A stretch of DNA of 64,000 bases from Malania oleifera (GCF_029873635.1 NC_080417.1:32104214-32168213), one strand, 5' to 3'; numbered from the stretch's first letter, positions 36,746-48,364 are shown. Notes: generated from the letters alone by a model not told the origin. Numbers and translations are program-made.

Positions 36746-38701
36746 CCATTCGAGATAAAAAAGGGCGTGGAAAATGTTGTAGCTGACCATCTCTTTCGTT
36801 TGCAGCTACCTGATGTGTCTGTATCTCCTTCTCCCTTAAATGATGATTTTCCTGATGAGTGTCTTTTTGCAGTGTCATGCACTCCGTGGTTTGCCGATAT
36901 TGTGAACTACCTTGTCACGGACCGAATGCTAGAACATTGGTTAATTTAGGATAAGCGTAAGTTCCTTGCGGAGTGTCACGGTCCGCCTTTTTCACACCGT
37001 TGTGAAGGGCCGTGCGGCGCTAGCTAAAGCACTCTTGCTTAACTAGCCAGCCTTTTGTTTACCAACATTCATCCACGAAGCACTTTCATTAACATTCAAT
37101 CAGATAGCAGCGGAAATTATAATCAATTCATGAAAGCCGTGGCAACCAAGCAGTAAATATTGAAGCAAACGTAATTCATTAACAAATCCTCCGTTGACAT
37201 GTTGTACTTAGCGAGGGAGGCAAGTAGGCTAAGCACGTTGACAATTGCTAGTGAGTTTTACAATGATTGATGAACACTCACCCTCCCCTAAAGAGCTTTC
37301 TAGGCCATTCTCACTCTAGCACTAGGAAACATCAAAGTGACCGAGGAGTCATACTGCCTTATTTGGCTTACAATGAAAGAAATACTAGAAAATAACCCTA
37401 CACTAGTATTTACATGATGGAAACCCATCCCAAACACACGAGATAAGCGGTCATAGGCAAGCATAATGCCCTGAACAAGCTTAGCCCGTGACACGGAGGT
37501 ACGACATTACTATTTTGACAATCCATACCTGTTTAAATACTACTCTGATCAGTTGGTTCGTAGATGTGTGCCTGATGATAAATTCACTTCTGTGATGTAT
37601 TTTTGTCATAGTGGAGCATGTGGAGGTCACTTTGCTGTAAAGAAAACTGTTTCAAAAATTTTACAAAGTGGACTCTACTGGCCTACTCTGTTAAAAGATG
37701 TTCAGAATTTTTGTAAAACTTACGAGGTATGTCCGAAACTAAGGAAAATCACAGCAAAAAATGAAATGCCTATGTTTTCTATTTTGACTCTTGAAATCTT
37801 TGACTGTTGGGGAATTGACTTTGTGGGACATTTCCCAAACTCTTTTGGAAATTCTTATATTCTAGTTGCTGTGGATCATGTTTCAAAATGGGTGGAAACT
37901 ATACCTTGTAGGACAAATGACCACAGGGTTGTCATCCGATTTCTCAAGGAATTATTCGCACATTTTGGCATGCCTAAGGCGATCATTAGTGATGATGGGA
38001 TGCACTTTTGTAACAAACCATTTGAAAAATTAATGCAAAAATATGGAGTTAACCATAAGGTCTCTGCTCCATACCATCTTCAAACTAATGGTCAGACCGA
38101 GCTAGCCAACAAAGAAATCAAAATTATACTTGAGAAAACGGTTCATTCTAATCGAAAAGATTGGTCAAAAAAGCTGGTTGATGCACTCTAGGCCTACCGA
38201 ACTGCATTCAAGACGAATTTAGGGATGTCTCCCTACAGGTTAGTTTACGGTAAGGCATGCCATTTGCCCGTTGAAATTCAACATCGCGCATTATGGGCTA
38301 TTAAACAAATTAACTTTTCCTTTAATGATGCCAATGGTTTGAGAAAGTTGCAGGTATGTGAGCTTGAAGAATCAAGGGGAGAAGCTTATGACAATGCTCG
38401 TTTAGCGAAGGAACGCATGAAGCTACTGCATGACAGGAAAATCAAGGACAAGCACCTTTTCCCTAATCAGCAAGTTCTCCTCTATGACTCTCGGTTACAT
38501 CTATTTCCTGGGAAGTTGAAGTCCCGATGGGGTGGCCTGTGCGTCGTTAAACATGTTTATCCTCACGACGCAGTGGAGATTGTGGACCCAAAACATGACA
38601 ACAGTCTCACAGTTAATGGGCAACGACTCGAACCTTTCATGACTCCCTTCGACTCAAATGAAGAGGTCTTGCTTGTGCAAGACCCTAGGGGAGTTTTCTG
38701 A
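36740..38701 (+). pseudogene. Athila pol remnants (plus half): RNase H end and integrase
   Basis: On the plus strand the part begins within RNase H ('KKGVENVVADHL') and is then interrupted by the solo LTR at 36974-37493. It continues as integrase (37553-38701) with 'HSGACGGHF', 'DCWGIDFVGHFPNS' and 'NGQTELANKEIK'. A C-terminal part follows with '[25 protein letters not shown]'. The protein text is very like that of the minus half. Broken, with a small number of breaks visible. Confidence 0.88.
36974..37493. mobile_element. Solo LTR, 520 bp, TGTCACGG...CCGTGACA
   Basis: The element has TG...CA ends with an 8-base inverted terminal match and no coding domain. A perfect TSD, CGGAG, lies at 36969-36973 and 37494-37498. 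The inverted sister copy of the Athila sequence at 35325-35350 shows the unoccupied site ('gtacctccgcaaggaac'), confirming the junctions. The start resembles that of the chromovirus LTR, but the bodies differ. Confidence 0.92.
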
Positions 38702-40367
38702 CCTCTCTCTTATCACTTTCCTTTCTTTTTCTTTTTTCTTTTTTATTTATTTTTATTTGCATTTTTCTTTTCTTTTTCTGTTGTATTAGTTGGTAGTAAT
38801 TTTCTGTGTTTTTCTATTAGCTTGTTTCACCCATGCATAGTTTTTCTATTTCCTCTATGCTTTCACATTGAGGACAATGTTCCACTTTAGTTGGGGGGGG
38901 TGAGAATTTGCATGTGACACTGTGCACGTCCACTTACTGAGTTTTCTTTTTAATTGAAAAAAAAAAGAAGGAAGAAAGGGTATTGAGAATAAATGATTAT
39001 GCCATGATTAACACTGACATATACCGTTCACATACTTGTATATAACCTAAGAATTATACACTCGAGTCATTTATGTGTATTTTCTCTTTATATGACTTTG
39101 TAACTCCATGAAGGTTGATTAGTAGTTCATTCGCGTTAATTTGGCTATATAAGCTCTTGTATTTACATGTTATCGCATGAGGCTGAATAGACACATTCAC
39201 GTGATTCATTGTACTTAGGGTTCCTTGTGAGCACTGAGAGAACACCCGTGGCGACTATGACACTTTGTGCGGTATCGTTGAGCTATTTATCGTCCTTTCG
39301 AGTGTTAACATCAAATCAGAGTTCATGAAACTCGGTTCTCTTTTCTTCTGGACGATTCTTTGTACACTAGTCTCTGTTTTTTATTTGCTAGCCTAGAGGT
39401 GACATTTAGTGAGGAGATAGAAACCTAGGTCTTGTAGCCTACTCAAGATGTGAAGGCTAAGCCACCCCTAGAAATAGACTTACTTTATGGACTACTGTTC
39501 GAGCTTAATTTCCATTGGTGGTATGAAGACAATAAAAGAAGTATAATGATTGTCCTAATTGACAATGAAAAGGCAGAAATTGAAGAATGAACAGAAGAAA
39601 AAATAAGAAAAATAGAAATGCACATGAAATGAAAGATTAATACTTGCTTCACACAAATACCACAAAAAGTCAAGGACACGACACATGTTCTTCACATATG
39701 AAGACTTCAACCGTTTAATACCTCAGATGTATTCACGTTTGGTTTGTGAATAAGTTGATCTAGGGTGGTCTTGGTCGGATATGGCGAGTAGCTGAGAAAA
39801 TGTTAGGGTGAAGGACTCGACATCTCATAAATAGGCTGAATCTTTTTCAGACTAGTCTACTCCATACATTTAGCGTTTGTTCCTTACAATATGTGGGATG
39901 TTTGATCGCAACACTTCTCCTCACATATGACGAGTGAACCTATTCTTTTTGAGTGTTTTTGAGGGTATACCAGTTAGGCTGAGTTAAAACGACCCTTCTG
40001 TAAGTGTCCACTGGTATCCTAGGTGTAACAAGTCATACACATTACACATACCTCGAGATTTCGCCTGTTTATACTCGGATTTATATGACACATTAACTCT
40101 GAATTGTATTGTTGGTCAACTTCATGTGAGTATACTGTTCTTAATGACTATCTAACGATGAAACTTGCATGAATGACTTAATTCGGAGTTGTGTGCATTG
40201 TATATGATGAGTTTGTGTGAAATTTGGTTATATTCTTGCATGTGAATTGGTATGGTTGTGTTGCATGTGCAGTCGTTCATGTTTGTTGGAGTTAGCATTT
40301 GTGGGTATCGCCTTGGAATTCATTCACGTTATTTGTTAGAGACTAGCAAAACGTTAGTTGGGGGGTG
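38702..40367 (+). other. Athila 3' non-coding region and polypurine tract (plus half)
   Basis: The plus-strand counterpart of 32488-34342. It ends in the tract GTTGGGGGGTG (40356-40366), immediately before the LTR start TGATTAC. No gene is seen. Confidence 0.78.
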
Positions 40368-42073
40368 TGATTACATGCTTAAATTGCATAATTAGGTATT
40401 TTAATTCATGCATTGAGGCGTATAGTTTTAATTAAATACCTAATTACTCTCAATAATTTAACATTGTGTTCTATTTATAACATTTGGGTTTTATTGAGTA
40501 ACTTATGAATTTTTGGTATTTTTATCGCAAGACAATTATTGGAAGCTAAAATCGACACTACTTCGTATTCTGAGCGTAACTTTCTCGTTCGAGCCCGATC
40601 GAGACGATTCAAAATGCTGTGCAAAGCCAAAAAAGAACTTTACAACTTTCGTGTTTTGAGCTTTGAGAGATATGAGCTTTAGGATGGTCAAACTCGGGCT
40701 TGTTCGTTGGGAGACAAAAACTTAAAATGGAAGAAACAAATAAAGAAAAAAATAAATTAAAAAAAAAAAAACATGATTTGACCCGGCCATGCAGCGGGGT
40801 CCTGACTCTTGGTGCGCTGGGCGTAGGTCTAAGGGGACTCTCTCCTTATATAATTTTTTTTCTCTCCTCTCACACAGCAGCCCCCCTCTCTCAAGTCTCC
40901 TCTCTCATTCTGCCTCTCTTTCCTTCTCTCCCTCTTTTCCTTTCTCTACTTTCTTCCCATATCTCCCTCTTGGTCTTCTCTCCCACTCTCGGCCTCCTTT
41001 CTTCTTTCTCCCAAGCTGTTGTAACTCCTCTGCCCTGCTGTGTAGCTGCTGCTCCTTTGCCACCTTGCCACCGTCCACGGGCTGCCGCTGCTCCATCCTT
41101 GCTGCTATCTTCCACCACTGCTGCTGCCAAGAAGACCATCCCTTGCTGTGGCTGCTGTTGCGTGTGGCTGCCAAGGACCCGAAGTTGCTGCTATGCAGCT
41201 GCCACCCAACCCAAAAACTGTCTGCTTTGCTGCTGCTCCTCAACTCCAACGACTAGCTTTCCTCTCTCTCTCTCTTTCTCTTTCTTTCTCTTTTCTTTCT
41301 TTTCTTTTCTTTTAGTTTTCTTTTGTTATTGCTGTTCAAGATTTGAATACTTGTTATGTTTTTTGGTAGAAATTTACTTAAAGTTTTAATTTTTAAAATT
41401 TTGTTTGGGTGTTATCATTAAAATATTTTTCTTTCCTTTGTCTCTTAATTAGTATTAGCATTAGATTTAATTTTTTTTTTGCTTGAGTTAGTTTTTATTT
41501 TTATTTTTATTTTAGAATTAAATTGCGTTGGGTTTGCTTTAAGTTAAGCATAGTTTAATTAAAGTCCAAAGTTTTATCGTGTTTCCAATTATCGTTAATT
41601 GTTAAAGAGTTAAATTTTTGTTCTTGGTTGCGTTAAAGTATATTTCTTTTTGTGTTGATTGAGGTTGTTAGAATTGCATGTTTAATTACGAGTTTGTATT
41701 TGATTGAGTTTTTTTTTTTAATTGCACGCTTAAGCTACGTAGAAAAGTTACCGTCTTTAATCTTTGTCCGAAGTTCAACATAGGATTCAATTCTTGCTTA
41801 GCTATTAAACATAGGATCTTCGTTTCTTATTATAATTTAATTTAGTGCGTGTTAGGATTTAGAATTTAAATTGCATGCTCTTTTAATTCGTAAAAAAAAA
41901 ATCTTAAACATCCCGAAAAATTCGAATTTGAACTGTGTTCAGTAAATTTTTTGTTTATTATTTTTTGATTGGAATTACGTAAAATTTGGAATTAAACTGC
42001 ATTCCTCGAGGAGACGATGTGACCTTTGGGCTAAATATTATATGATCTAACTCCTATACTTGGGATAGCTTCC
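40368..42073 (+). repeat. Athila LTR (plus orientation)
   Basis: About 1.7 kb, starting TGATTACATG after the purine tract. It matches the other two Athila LTRs in inverted orientation. Similarity stops at 'gggatagcttccg', about 25 bases before the end seen in the minus-strand copies. CT-rich runs inside create long spurious Ser/Leu/Pro reading frames. Confidence 0.85.
40846..40852 (+). promoter_or_regulatory. Athila LTR TATA box
   Basis: TTATATAA lies in a GC/CT-rich context. The same box is kept at the matching place in both minus-strand LTRs (about 31998-32004 and 43288-43294), which supports it as the U3 promoter. Confidence 0.6.
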
Positions 42074-42086
42074 GGTAACAGCGCCA
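42074..42086 (-). other. Athila primer-binding site, tRNA-Asp type
   Basis: On the minus strand it reads TGGCGCTGTTACC, six bases after the LTR end. This differs at two places from the usual Athila tRNA-Asp site TGGCGCCGTTGCC. It belongs to the minus-strand LTR at 42093-43778. The text beyond it is not gag but the inverted LTR of the plus half. Confidence 0.75.
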
Positions 42087-42092
42087 AAAACT

Positions 42093-43778
42093 TGACTCAC
42101 TCGAAAAATGAACAGTTCGGAAGCTATCCCAAGTATAGGAGTTTAGTCGTGTAATATTTAGCCCAAATGCCAATTGTCTCCTCAGGGAATACAGTTTAAT
42201 TCCAAATTTTACGTAATTCTAATAAGAAAATAATAAATAAAAGGTTTACTGAACACAATTCAGATTCGGGTTTTTCGAGATGTTTGAAATTTTTTTTGAT
42301 GAATTAAAAGAGCGTGCAATTTAAATTCTAAATCCTAACATGCACTAAATTAAGTTATAATGAGAAACGAAGATCCTATGTTAAATAGCTAAGCAAGAAT
42401 TGAATCCTACGTTGAACTTCGGATAAAGATTAAAGACAATAACTTTCCTACGTAGCTTGAGTGTGCAATTAAAAAAAAAACTCAAACACAAACTCGTAAT
42501 TAAACATGCAATTCTAACAACCTCAATCAACACAAAAAGAAATATACTTTAACGCAACCAAGAACGAAAATTTAACTCTTTAACAATTAACGATAACCAG
42601 AAACACGATAAAACTTCAGACTTTAATTAAACTATGCTTAACTTAAAGCAAACCCAACGCAATTTAATTCTAAAATAAAAATAAAAACTAACTCAAGCAA
42701 AAAAAAATTAAATCTAATGCTAATAATAATTAAGAGACAAAGGAAAGAAATATATTTTAATGATAACACCCAAACAAAATTTTAAAAATTAAAATTTTAA
42801 GTAAATTTCTACCAAAAAAAAAAAAACAAGTATTCAAATCTTGAACAGCAATAACAAAAGAAAACTAAAAGAAAGAAAAAAGAAAAAAAGAGAGAGAGAG
42901 AGAGGAAAGCTGGCCGTTGGAGTTGAGGAGCAGCAGCAAAGCAGACAGTTTTCGGGTTGGGTGGCAACTGCACAGCTGCAACTTCGGGTCCTTGGCAGCC
43001 ACACCCAGCAGCAGCAGCAGCCACAGCAAGGGATGGTTTTCTTGGCAGCAGCAGTCGTGAAAGAATAGCAGCAAGGATGGAGCAGCGGCAGCCTGTGCAT
43101 GGTGGCAAAGGAGCAGCGGCTACACAGCAGGGCAGAAGAGTTACAGCAGCTTGGGAGGAAGAAGAAAGGAGAACGAGAGTGGGAGAGAAGACCAAGAGGG
43201 AGATACGGGAAGAGAGGGAGAGAAGGAAAGAGAGGCAGAATGAGAGTTGAGAGGGGGGGGCTGCTGCGTGAGAGGAGAGAAAAATATATATATAAGGAGA
43301 GAGTCCCCTTAGACCTACGCCCAGCGCACCAAGAGTCAGGACCCCGCTGCATGGCTAGGTCAAATCATGTTTTTTTTTTTTTTTAATTTATTTTTTTCTT
43401 TATTTGTTTCTTCCATTTTAAGTTTCTGTCTCTCAGCGAACAAACCCGAGTTTGACCATCCTAGAGTCTGTATCTCTCAAAGCTCAAAACACGAAAGTTG
43501 TAGAGTTCTTTCTTAGCTTTTTCACAGCATTTTGAATCGTCTCGATTGGGGCTCGAACGAGAAAGTTACGCAAAGAATACGAAGTAGTGTCGATTTTATC
43601 TTCCAATAATTGCCCTGCGATAAAAATACAAAAAAATTCATAAATTACTCAATAAAACCCAAATGTTATAAATAGGACACAATGTTAAATTATTGAGAGT
43701 AATTAGGTATTTAATTAAAAATATACGTCTCAATGCATGAATTAAAACACCTAATTATGCAATTTAAGCGCGTAATCA
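42093..43778 (-). repeat. Athila LTR (right, minus), acting as 5' LTR
   Basis: 1686 bases, from TGATTACGCG (read from 43778) to GAGTGAGTCA (at 42093). It is followed on the minus strand by a primer-binding site. It matches the left LTR in the same orientation. Confidence 0.88.
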
Positions 43779-44251
43779 TTATAGAGGAGGATAAATTATA
43801 TTTCTGTTGTTATTACTTTAATGTTTTGTTGTTACATCTGATGCAGTATTATTGTACCATTCTAAATGTTTAGATTGAAAAAACCTAAGAATAGAATCCG
43901 TGGATTGAATTTTTGAGAATGTGGGAACGATTAAGAACAGTTCTCACTGGTCTCTTTACTTTGTTTTGTTCCTGTGTTATTCAAAGTTATTCAGTCTCAT
44001 ATATTTCTTGCTTCTAGTAGTATTCATTGAAACCATGGTTTCATTGTTGTATAGGAATTATGTTCTGTGCATTTGTTGTCGGTATTGTTCCCATTGCTGT
44101 TATTATTTTATTTAGTCTATTAGATGGAATTAATTGAGGGAAAAAGATTGGAAATTCATGTGACTGCATCTATATCTGAAATTTGGTACTACAAAGAGGA
44201 CAGATTCTTAATCTGTTGTTATTACTTTAAACTTTTGTGTTTATATTATTC

Positions 44252-44372
44252 AACAACAACAACATCAACAAGCCTTAAGTCCCACTAGGTGGGGTTGACT
44301 ACATAAATCCTTTTCTGCCAATTCACCCGATCGAGAGCATTAATTCATTTCTTTACCAATAAGCGAGTGTGA
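44252..44372 (-). mobile_element. RTE-type LINE 3' tail fragment
   Basis: The '(caa)n' tail followed by 'gccttaagtcccactaggtg' is the 3' end of plant RTE LINEs read from the minus strand. The fragment is about 120 bases, heavily 5' truncated. A fuller copy lies at 45847-47390. Confidence 0.75.
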
Positions 44373-45137
44373 AAATTAAAAAATTAGGACTAGAATGATC
44401 TGCAATTTGTAGCTGTTCTGAATTGTCTTCTTACACTGCCTGCTCCTCTGTTCTTTGAAGCAGCTCTGGTGTTCAATGAAAGGCCACTACAAACTGGTAG
44501 TGAACCAAGATGCGATATCTTTTGTTCCTTTTTTGCTTTAATTGTTATTTTTTATGTAGCTTGCAAACATGTTGATTAGGAATGGAAAACACAATCAATG
44601 TATATTTTTAAGGGTTTTGTTAAGCAAAATTCTATTTACAAATTTCCATTTAGTTTCTGGGAAAGATATATAGCCTCTTTTTATAAATGAAATTTGGTAT
44701 TGCTGGTCTCCTACTTATATGTTCAGGTATCTTTTTCAAAATGATTGTAGGTTCAGTTTTAATATTTTTTAAGCAAAAGGTGAGTCCTATACTTGTTTTA
44801 TTCCTGTGTTTGTTGAAGTAGTTCAACAAAAGGCCAGTGCATTTTGTTACTTAACCAAGTTGTCATTTTTTTCCTTTTATTTTTTTGCTTTAATTATTAT
44901 TTGGTGTGTCGCAGGATTGATGTGTTTTGCGTAGTTTGTGAACAAGTTGATTTTGTCTGTTTCCTTAGTGTTCTGTATTAGATCTCAAGAAGACAAACAA
45001 TGACATATGTTATTCTGGGTTCTGTTGATCTAAGTTCGTTTTGGATCCTGATATTCTTTTCCTAGAAAGATATAAAGCCTTTTCTTATAAATGGAATCTG
45101 ATATTGCTGCCCTCTTGCATATATGCTGTTCAAGGGT

Positions 45138-45220
45138 TTTTATTTTTTATTTTATTTTATTTTATTATTTTATTTTTTATTTTTTATTTTTTTTATTTTT
45201 TATTTTTTATTTTTTAAGAC
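45138..45220. repeat. (TTTTA)n simple repeat
   Basis: A run of T4-8A units about 80 bases long. Confidence 0.9.
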
Positions 45221-45444
45221 AGTTCCTCATAGTTCAGTTTGTTAGTTTTGAATGTGCAATTTGGCTTCTCTTTTGTCTTCGTTCTATATTTGAGGCATGG
45301 ATTGCTATGATGTGACCTAGATTGTATGGAGGTGAAAGAAAACTGAAGTTAGCTTTGTTCTGTTGTCAATGAAGTTTCATTTAAGAGCTAAGTGGTAGAA
45401 GACATTCTGAGAAAGTGACAGTGAGAGAATGTAATAAACTAATA

Positions 45445-45515
45445 ATAGGTAGTGAAATGTACAATCATGATGATATGCCTTGATAGGTAGTGAAATGTAC
45501 AATCATGATAGTAGG
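45445..45515. repeat. Short tandem duplication, ~37 bp unit
   Basis: 'ataggtagtgaaatgtaca' plus 'atcatgat' occurs twice in direct succession. Confidence 0.85.
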
Positions 45516-45846
45516 ACTTCTAATGTATTTTTTAGGCATATAATGAAAGAATATTAATGTCAGATTTTGAAGAATCCTTTGATAATATGCGAATAGGGTG
45601 AGGGAAGGGTTAGGGATATGAAGTTTAATAGGGTGAGGGAGGGGGCGGATAGCCAGGCAGGAGGGGTGTAAGTGAGTCAAGCTCACTCACAAGCTATTCA
45701 AATGCAACTTGTCCCCTAACTTGACTTGACTGGATTCTACTCGAGTATTTTAATAAGTCGAGTTTGAACTTTGTAATACTAATCGAGTCGAGTTTGAGCT
45801 TAATTGAGCCTTTTAATTTTATTATTTTTATATTATATAAGTCATA

Positions 45847-47390
45847 CAACAACAAAAACAACAAGAAGTCTTAAGTCCCACTAGGTAGGGTTGATTGCAT
45901 GAATCTTTTTCCACCAATTCAACTGATTAAGAGCATTTTTTCTATATTAGATTAAAGGCTGTTAAATCCTTCCTCACTACCTCATTCCAAGGTATTTTAG
46001 GCCTATCCCTATCCCTTTTCATGTGTGAAATAGTAACTAACTTCTCCTCATAGGTGCTCTACTAGACTTGTGTTTTAAATGCCCAAACCATCTAAGCTGC
46101 CTCTCCCATATCTTGTTTTCAACCGGTGCTATGCCTAAATTATTACGTATATGTTCATTCTTACTTTATCATTTAATATTAAACACTCATCCACCCTAAC
46201 ATTCGCATCTCAGCAACTTTTATTTTTTGTACACGTTGTTTCATAGTTGCCCAACATGTTGAACCATAAAGCATAGCTGACCTTATAGCCGTCATATACA
46301 ATTTTCCTTTTAATTTTAAGGATATTCTATGATCACACAACAAATCTGACGTACTCCTCCATTTTACTCAACCTGTTTTAATTCTATGTGCTACATCTTC
46401 TTCAATTTTTCCTTCAGCTTGCATAATAAATTGAAGTTATATAAATCTATTAATGCTATTAATCTCTTTGATTATCAAGTTTAATCGTCTTTCTATTGTT
46501 ATTCTTTACATTATTGAAATTACATTTCATATATTCTGTCTTATTCTTACTTATCCTAAACCCTTTAAACTCTAATGTGGCTCCCCAAAGACCTAGCTTA
46601 GATTCCACTATGCTCCTAGTATCATCAATCAACACGATATCATCTGCAAACAACATACACCAAGGGATCTTATTTTGGATATTCCTAGTTAATTCATCAA
46701 TCAATAAAGTAAAAAAGAAGTAGAACCTAGATGTACACCTATTGTGATTAGAAAATCTCCAGATTCTCCTCCTACAGCCCTAACGCTAGTCATTACTCTA
46801 TCATACACATCTTTAATGATCTCCATATATCTACTACAAACACCCTTTTTTTCTAGGACCCTCCAAAGAACTTCCCTAGGTAATCCACCATAAGCTTTCC
46901 TAGCCTCCTAGGTCAATAAAAACCATATGCGAGTCCCTCTTCTTTTTCCTAAACTTTTCCATTAAACTTCTTAAAAGATAAATAACTTCTATTGTTGATC
47001 TCCAAGTCATAAAACCAAATTAATTTTCTAAAATCTTCGTTTCTAATCTTATTCTATGTTCAATTACCCTTTCCTATAATTTCATCGTATGACTCATAAT
47101 CTTAATTCCATGATAGTTATTATAGTTTTAAATATCGCATTTGTTTTTGTACAAAGGTACTAACGTATTTTTCCTCCATTCTTCTAATATTTTTTTGGTT
47201 TTTATAATAGTGTTGAATAGATTAGTTAACCAAATAATTCCTTTATCCCCTAAACATTTCTAAACTTCTATTGGTATTTTATCTGGTTTTTATAGATTTC
47301 TCACTTTTTATCTTTTTTAATACCATCTTAACTTCAAGGACTCTAATTTTGCAAATAAATCTCTTATTTTTAGTCTTCTCCTCATTTGTC
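45847..47390 (-). mobile_element. RTE-type LINE, 5' truncated, broken reverse transcriptase
   Basis: The 3' end is at the left: a (caacaa)-like tail and 'aagtcccactaggtagg' at 45850-45890. On the minus strand, 46459-46704 encodes the RT core: 'DELTRNIQNKIPWCMLFADDIVLIDDTRS' with the FADD catalytic box, then 'ELKGFRISKNKTEYMKC'-like text (seen as LEFKGFRISKNKTEYMKC). This is characteristic of plant RTE elements. Further RT text on both sides is decayed by stops and indels. The 5' part (endonuclease) is absent. Dead copy. Confidence 0.85.
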
Positions 47391-47476
47391 ACTTTAGGGG
47401 TATGGGTGTAGTTTTATGTGTTTAGGCTTTCTTATAAATAGCATCTTAAAGCCATGTTTTAGGCAGTTACTACTGA

Positions 47477-47508
47477 ATTTGAATTTGAATTTGAATTTGA
47501 ATTTGAGA
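47477..47508. repeat. (GAATTT)n hexamer run
   Basis: About five units. The same hexamer family, on the other strand, forms the longer array at 13626-13739. Confidence 0.9.
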
Positions 47509-47596
47509 ACTGAACATGAGTTCCCCCCATGTATCTCCTCTCTCCTCTCTTCCCCTTCCTCTCTTAAATTTCTTCTCATCTCTCCCATGGCTGCAG

Positions 47597-47625
47597 ATCC
47601 CTGATGCTGCCCCTGCATCAGGGAT
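47597..47625. other. Perfect 11-bp hairpin
   Basis: The arms ATCCCTGATGC and GCATCAGGGAT are separated by seven bases (tgcccct). No T-run follows, so it is not an obvious terminator. Its function is unknown. Confidence 0.7.
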
Positions 47626-47771
47626 GGGTTACCCTCAATTGTGTAATACAAGCCCAATGATCTTCCCAATCATATTTATCAAAATCACAACCCAGGTCCA
47701 TATGTACCTACTATACATACTTGCCTAATCAAGAATTTTTTCTGTTTAGGGTTTTAAACATGAAGGCCCAA

Positions 47772-47774
<3 letters not shown>

Positions 47775-47806
<32 letters not shown>
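47775..47806. repeat. (GT)n microsatellite
   Basis: About 15 GT units. Confidence 0.95.
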
Positions 47807-47808
<2 letters not shown>

Positions 47809-48364
47809 TTTCCCCCAATTTCTACTTCAGATGAGGGAATAGGCAGAATCAGTCTTCTTAATGCTGTAAGTGCATGGTATTTATCAGCATTTTGGGTTAG
47901 CCCAAAGATAAAAGTATTTTCTATGATTATTGTTTTCCTAATTCTGCCTTCCAAGATCCAGATTGGTTTTGTTCGGAAGTCTCGGCTGCATTTTGCTAAC
48001 AACCTAAGAGTCACCACTTCTTAGTAAGTTACCATAGAACATAATCAAAAGCATAAAAATTTGTGCGGCCAATATGCATATATGCAAAAGGCTCTGACTG
48101 AAAAACTGAAAAAAACTGGACTTTAATAATTTATACAATTTGTTACACCTAAATAGAAAATAATAACAATAACCACCTTTAGAATAGAAATGTATACATG
48201 CAAAAAATCTTCTTGTGTTAACACACACGAGAGAATGAATCAACACGCACCGACACACACGCCACCCGTGTGAAGACGTCAAGAAAATTGAAGAAAGGAA
48301 AAAAGGTGACTAAAACAATACCCACAATTATGTTCCCTACTAAATATAGGGACTAGAAAGCAGC

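Larger units (their letters stand above)
25128..43778. mobile_element. Athila-type Ty3/gypsy composite, two head-to-head halves
   Basis: The outer ends are both minus-strand LTR ends: TGACTCACTCG at 25128 and the LTR start TGATTAC, read from 43778. Inside, a minus-strand half runs RT, RNase H, integrase, 3' region, LTR (36745 down to 25128). A plus-strand half runs RNase H end, integrase, 3' region, LTR (36745 up to 42073). A second minus-strand LTR closes the block (42093-43778). The outer flanks are ctaca and ttata, only three of five alike. The coding parts are broken with several breaks. Two other elements are inserted in it. Confidence 0.82.
43779..45310. repeat. Degenerate ~0.4 kb tandem array, right part
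   Basis: The phrase set 'agaaagatata(t)agcc...tttataaatg(g)aat(c)tggtattgct' occurs near 44655 and 45057 (402 bases apart). A weaker copy lies near 44150-44200. 'ttgctttaattgttattt' with 'tgttgatt' occurs near 44530-44575 and 44885-44955. Together with 24601-25127 this suggests at least four decayed units on both sides of the Athila insertion. The array is AT-rich with no ORF of note. A (TTTTA)n run lies at 45138-45220. Confidence 0.55.

Noticed and set aside
40700-41389. 229-codon Ser/Leu/Pro/Cys-rich frame, and similar frames at 31572-32072 and 42809-43352
   Set aside because: They arise from CT-rich and CTG/CAG-rich runs in the Athila LTRs. They occur in all three LTRs, including antisense, with no protein motif.
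25123-43783. Perfect TSD around the Athila composite
   Set aside because: The flanks are ctaca and ttata, alike at only three of five bases, so a TSD is possible but not supported.
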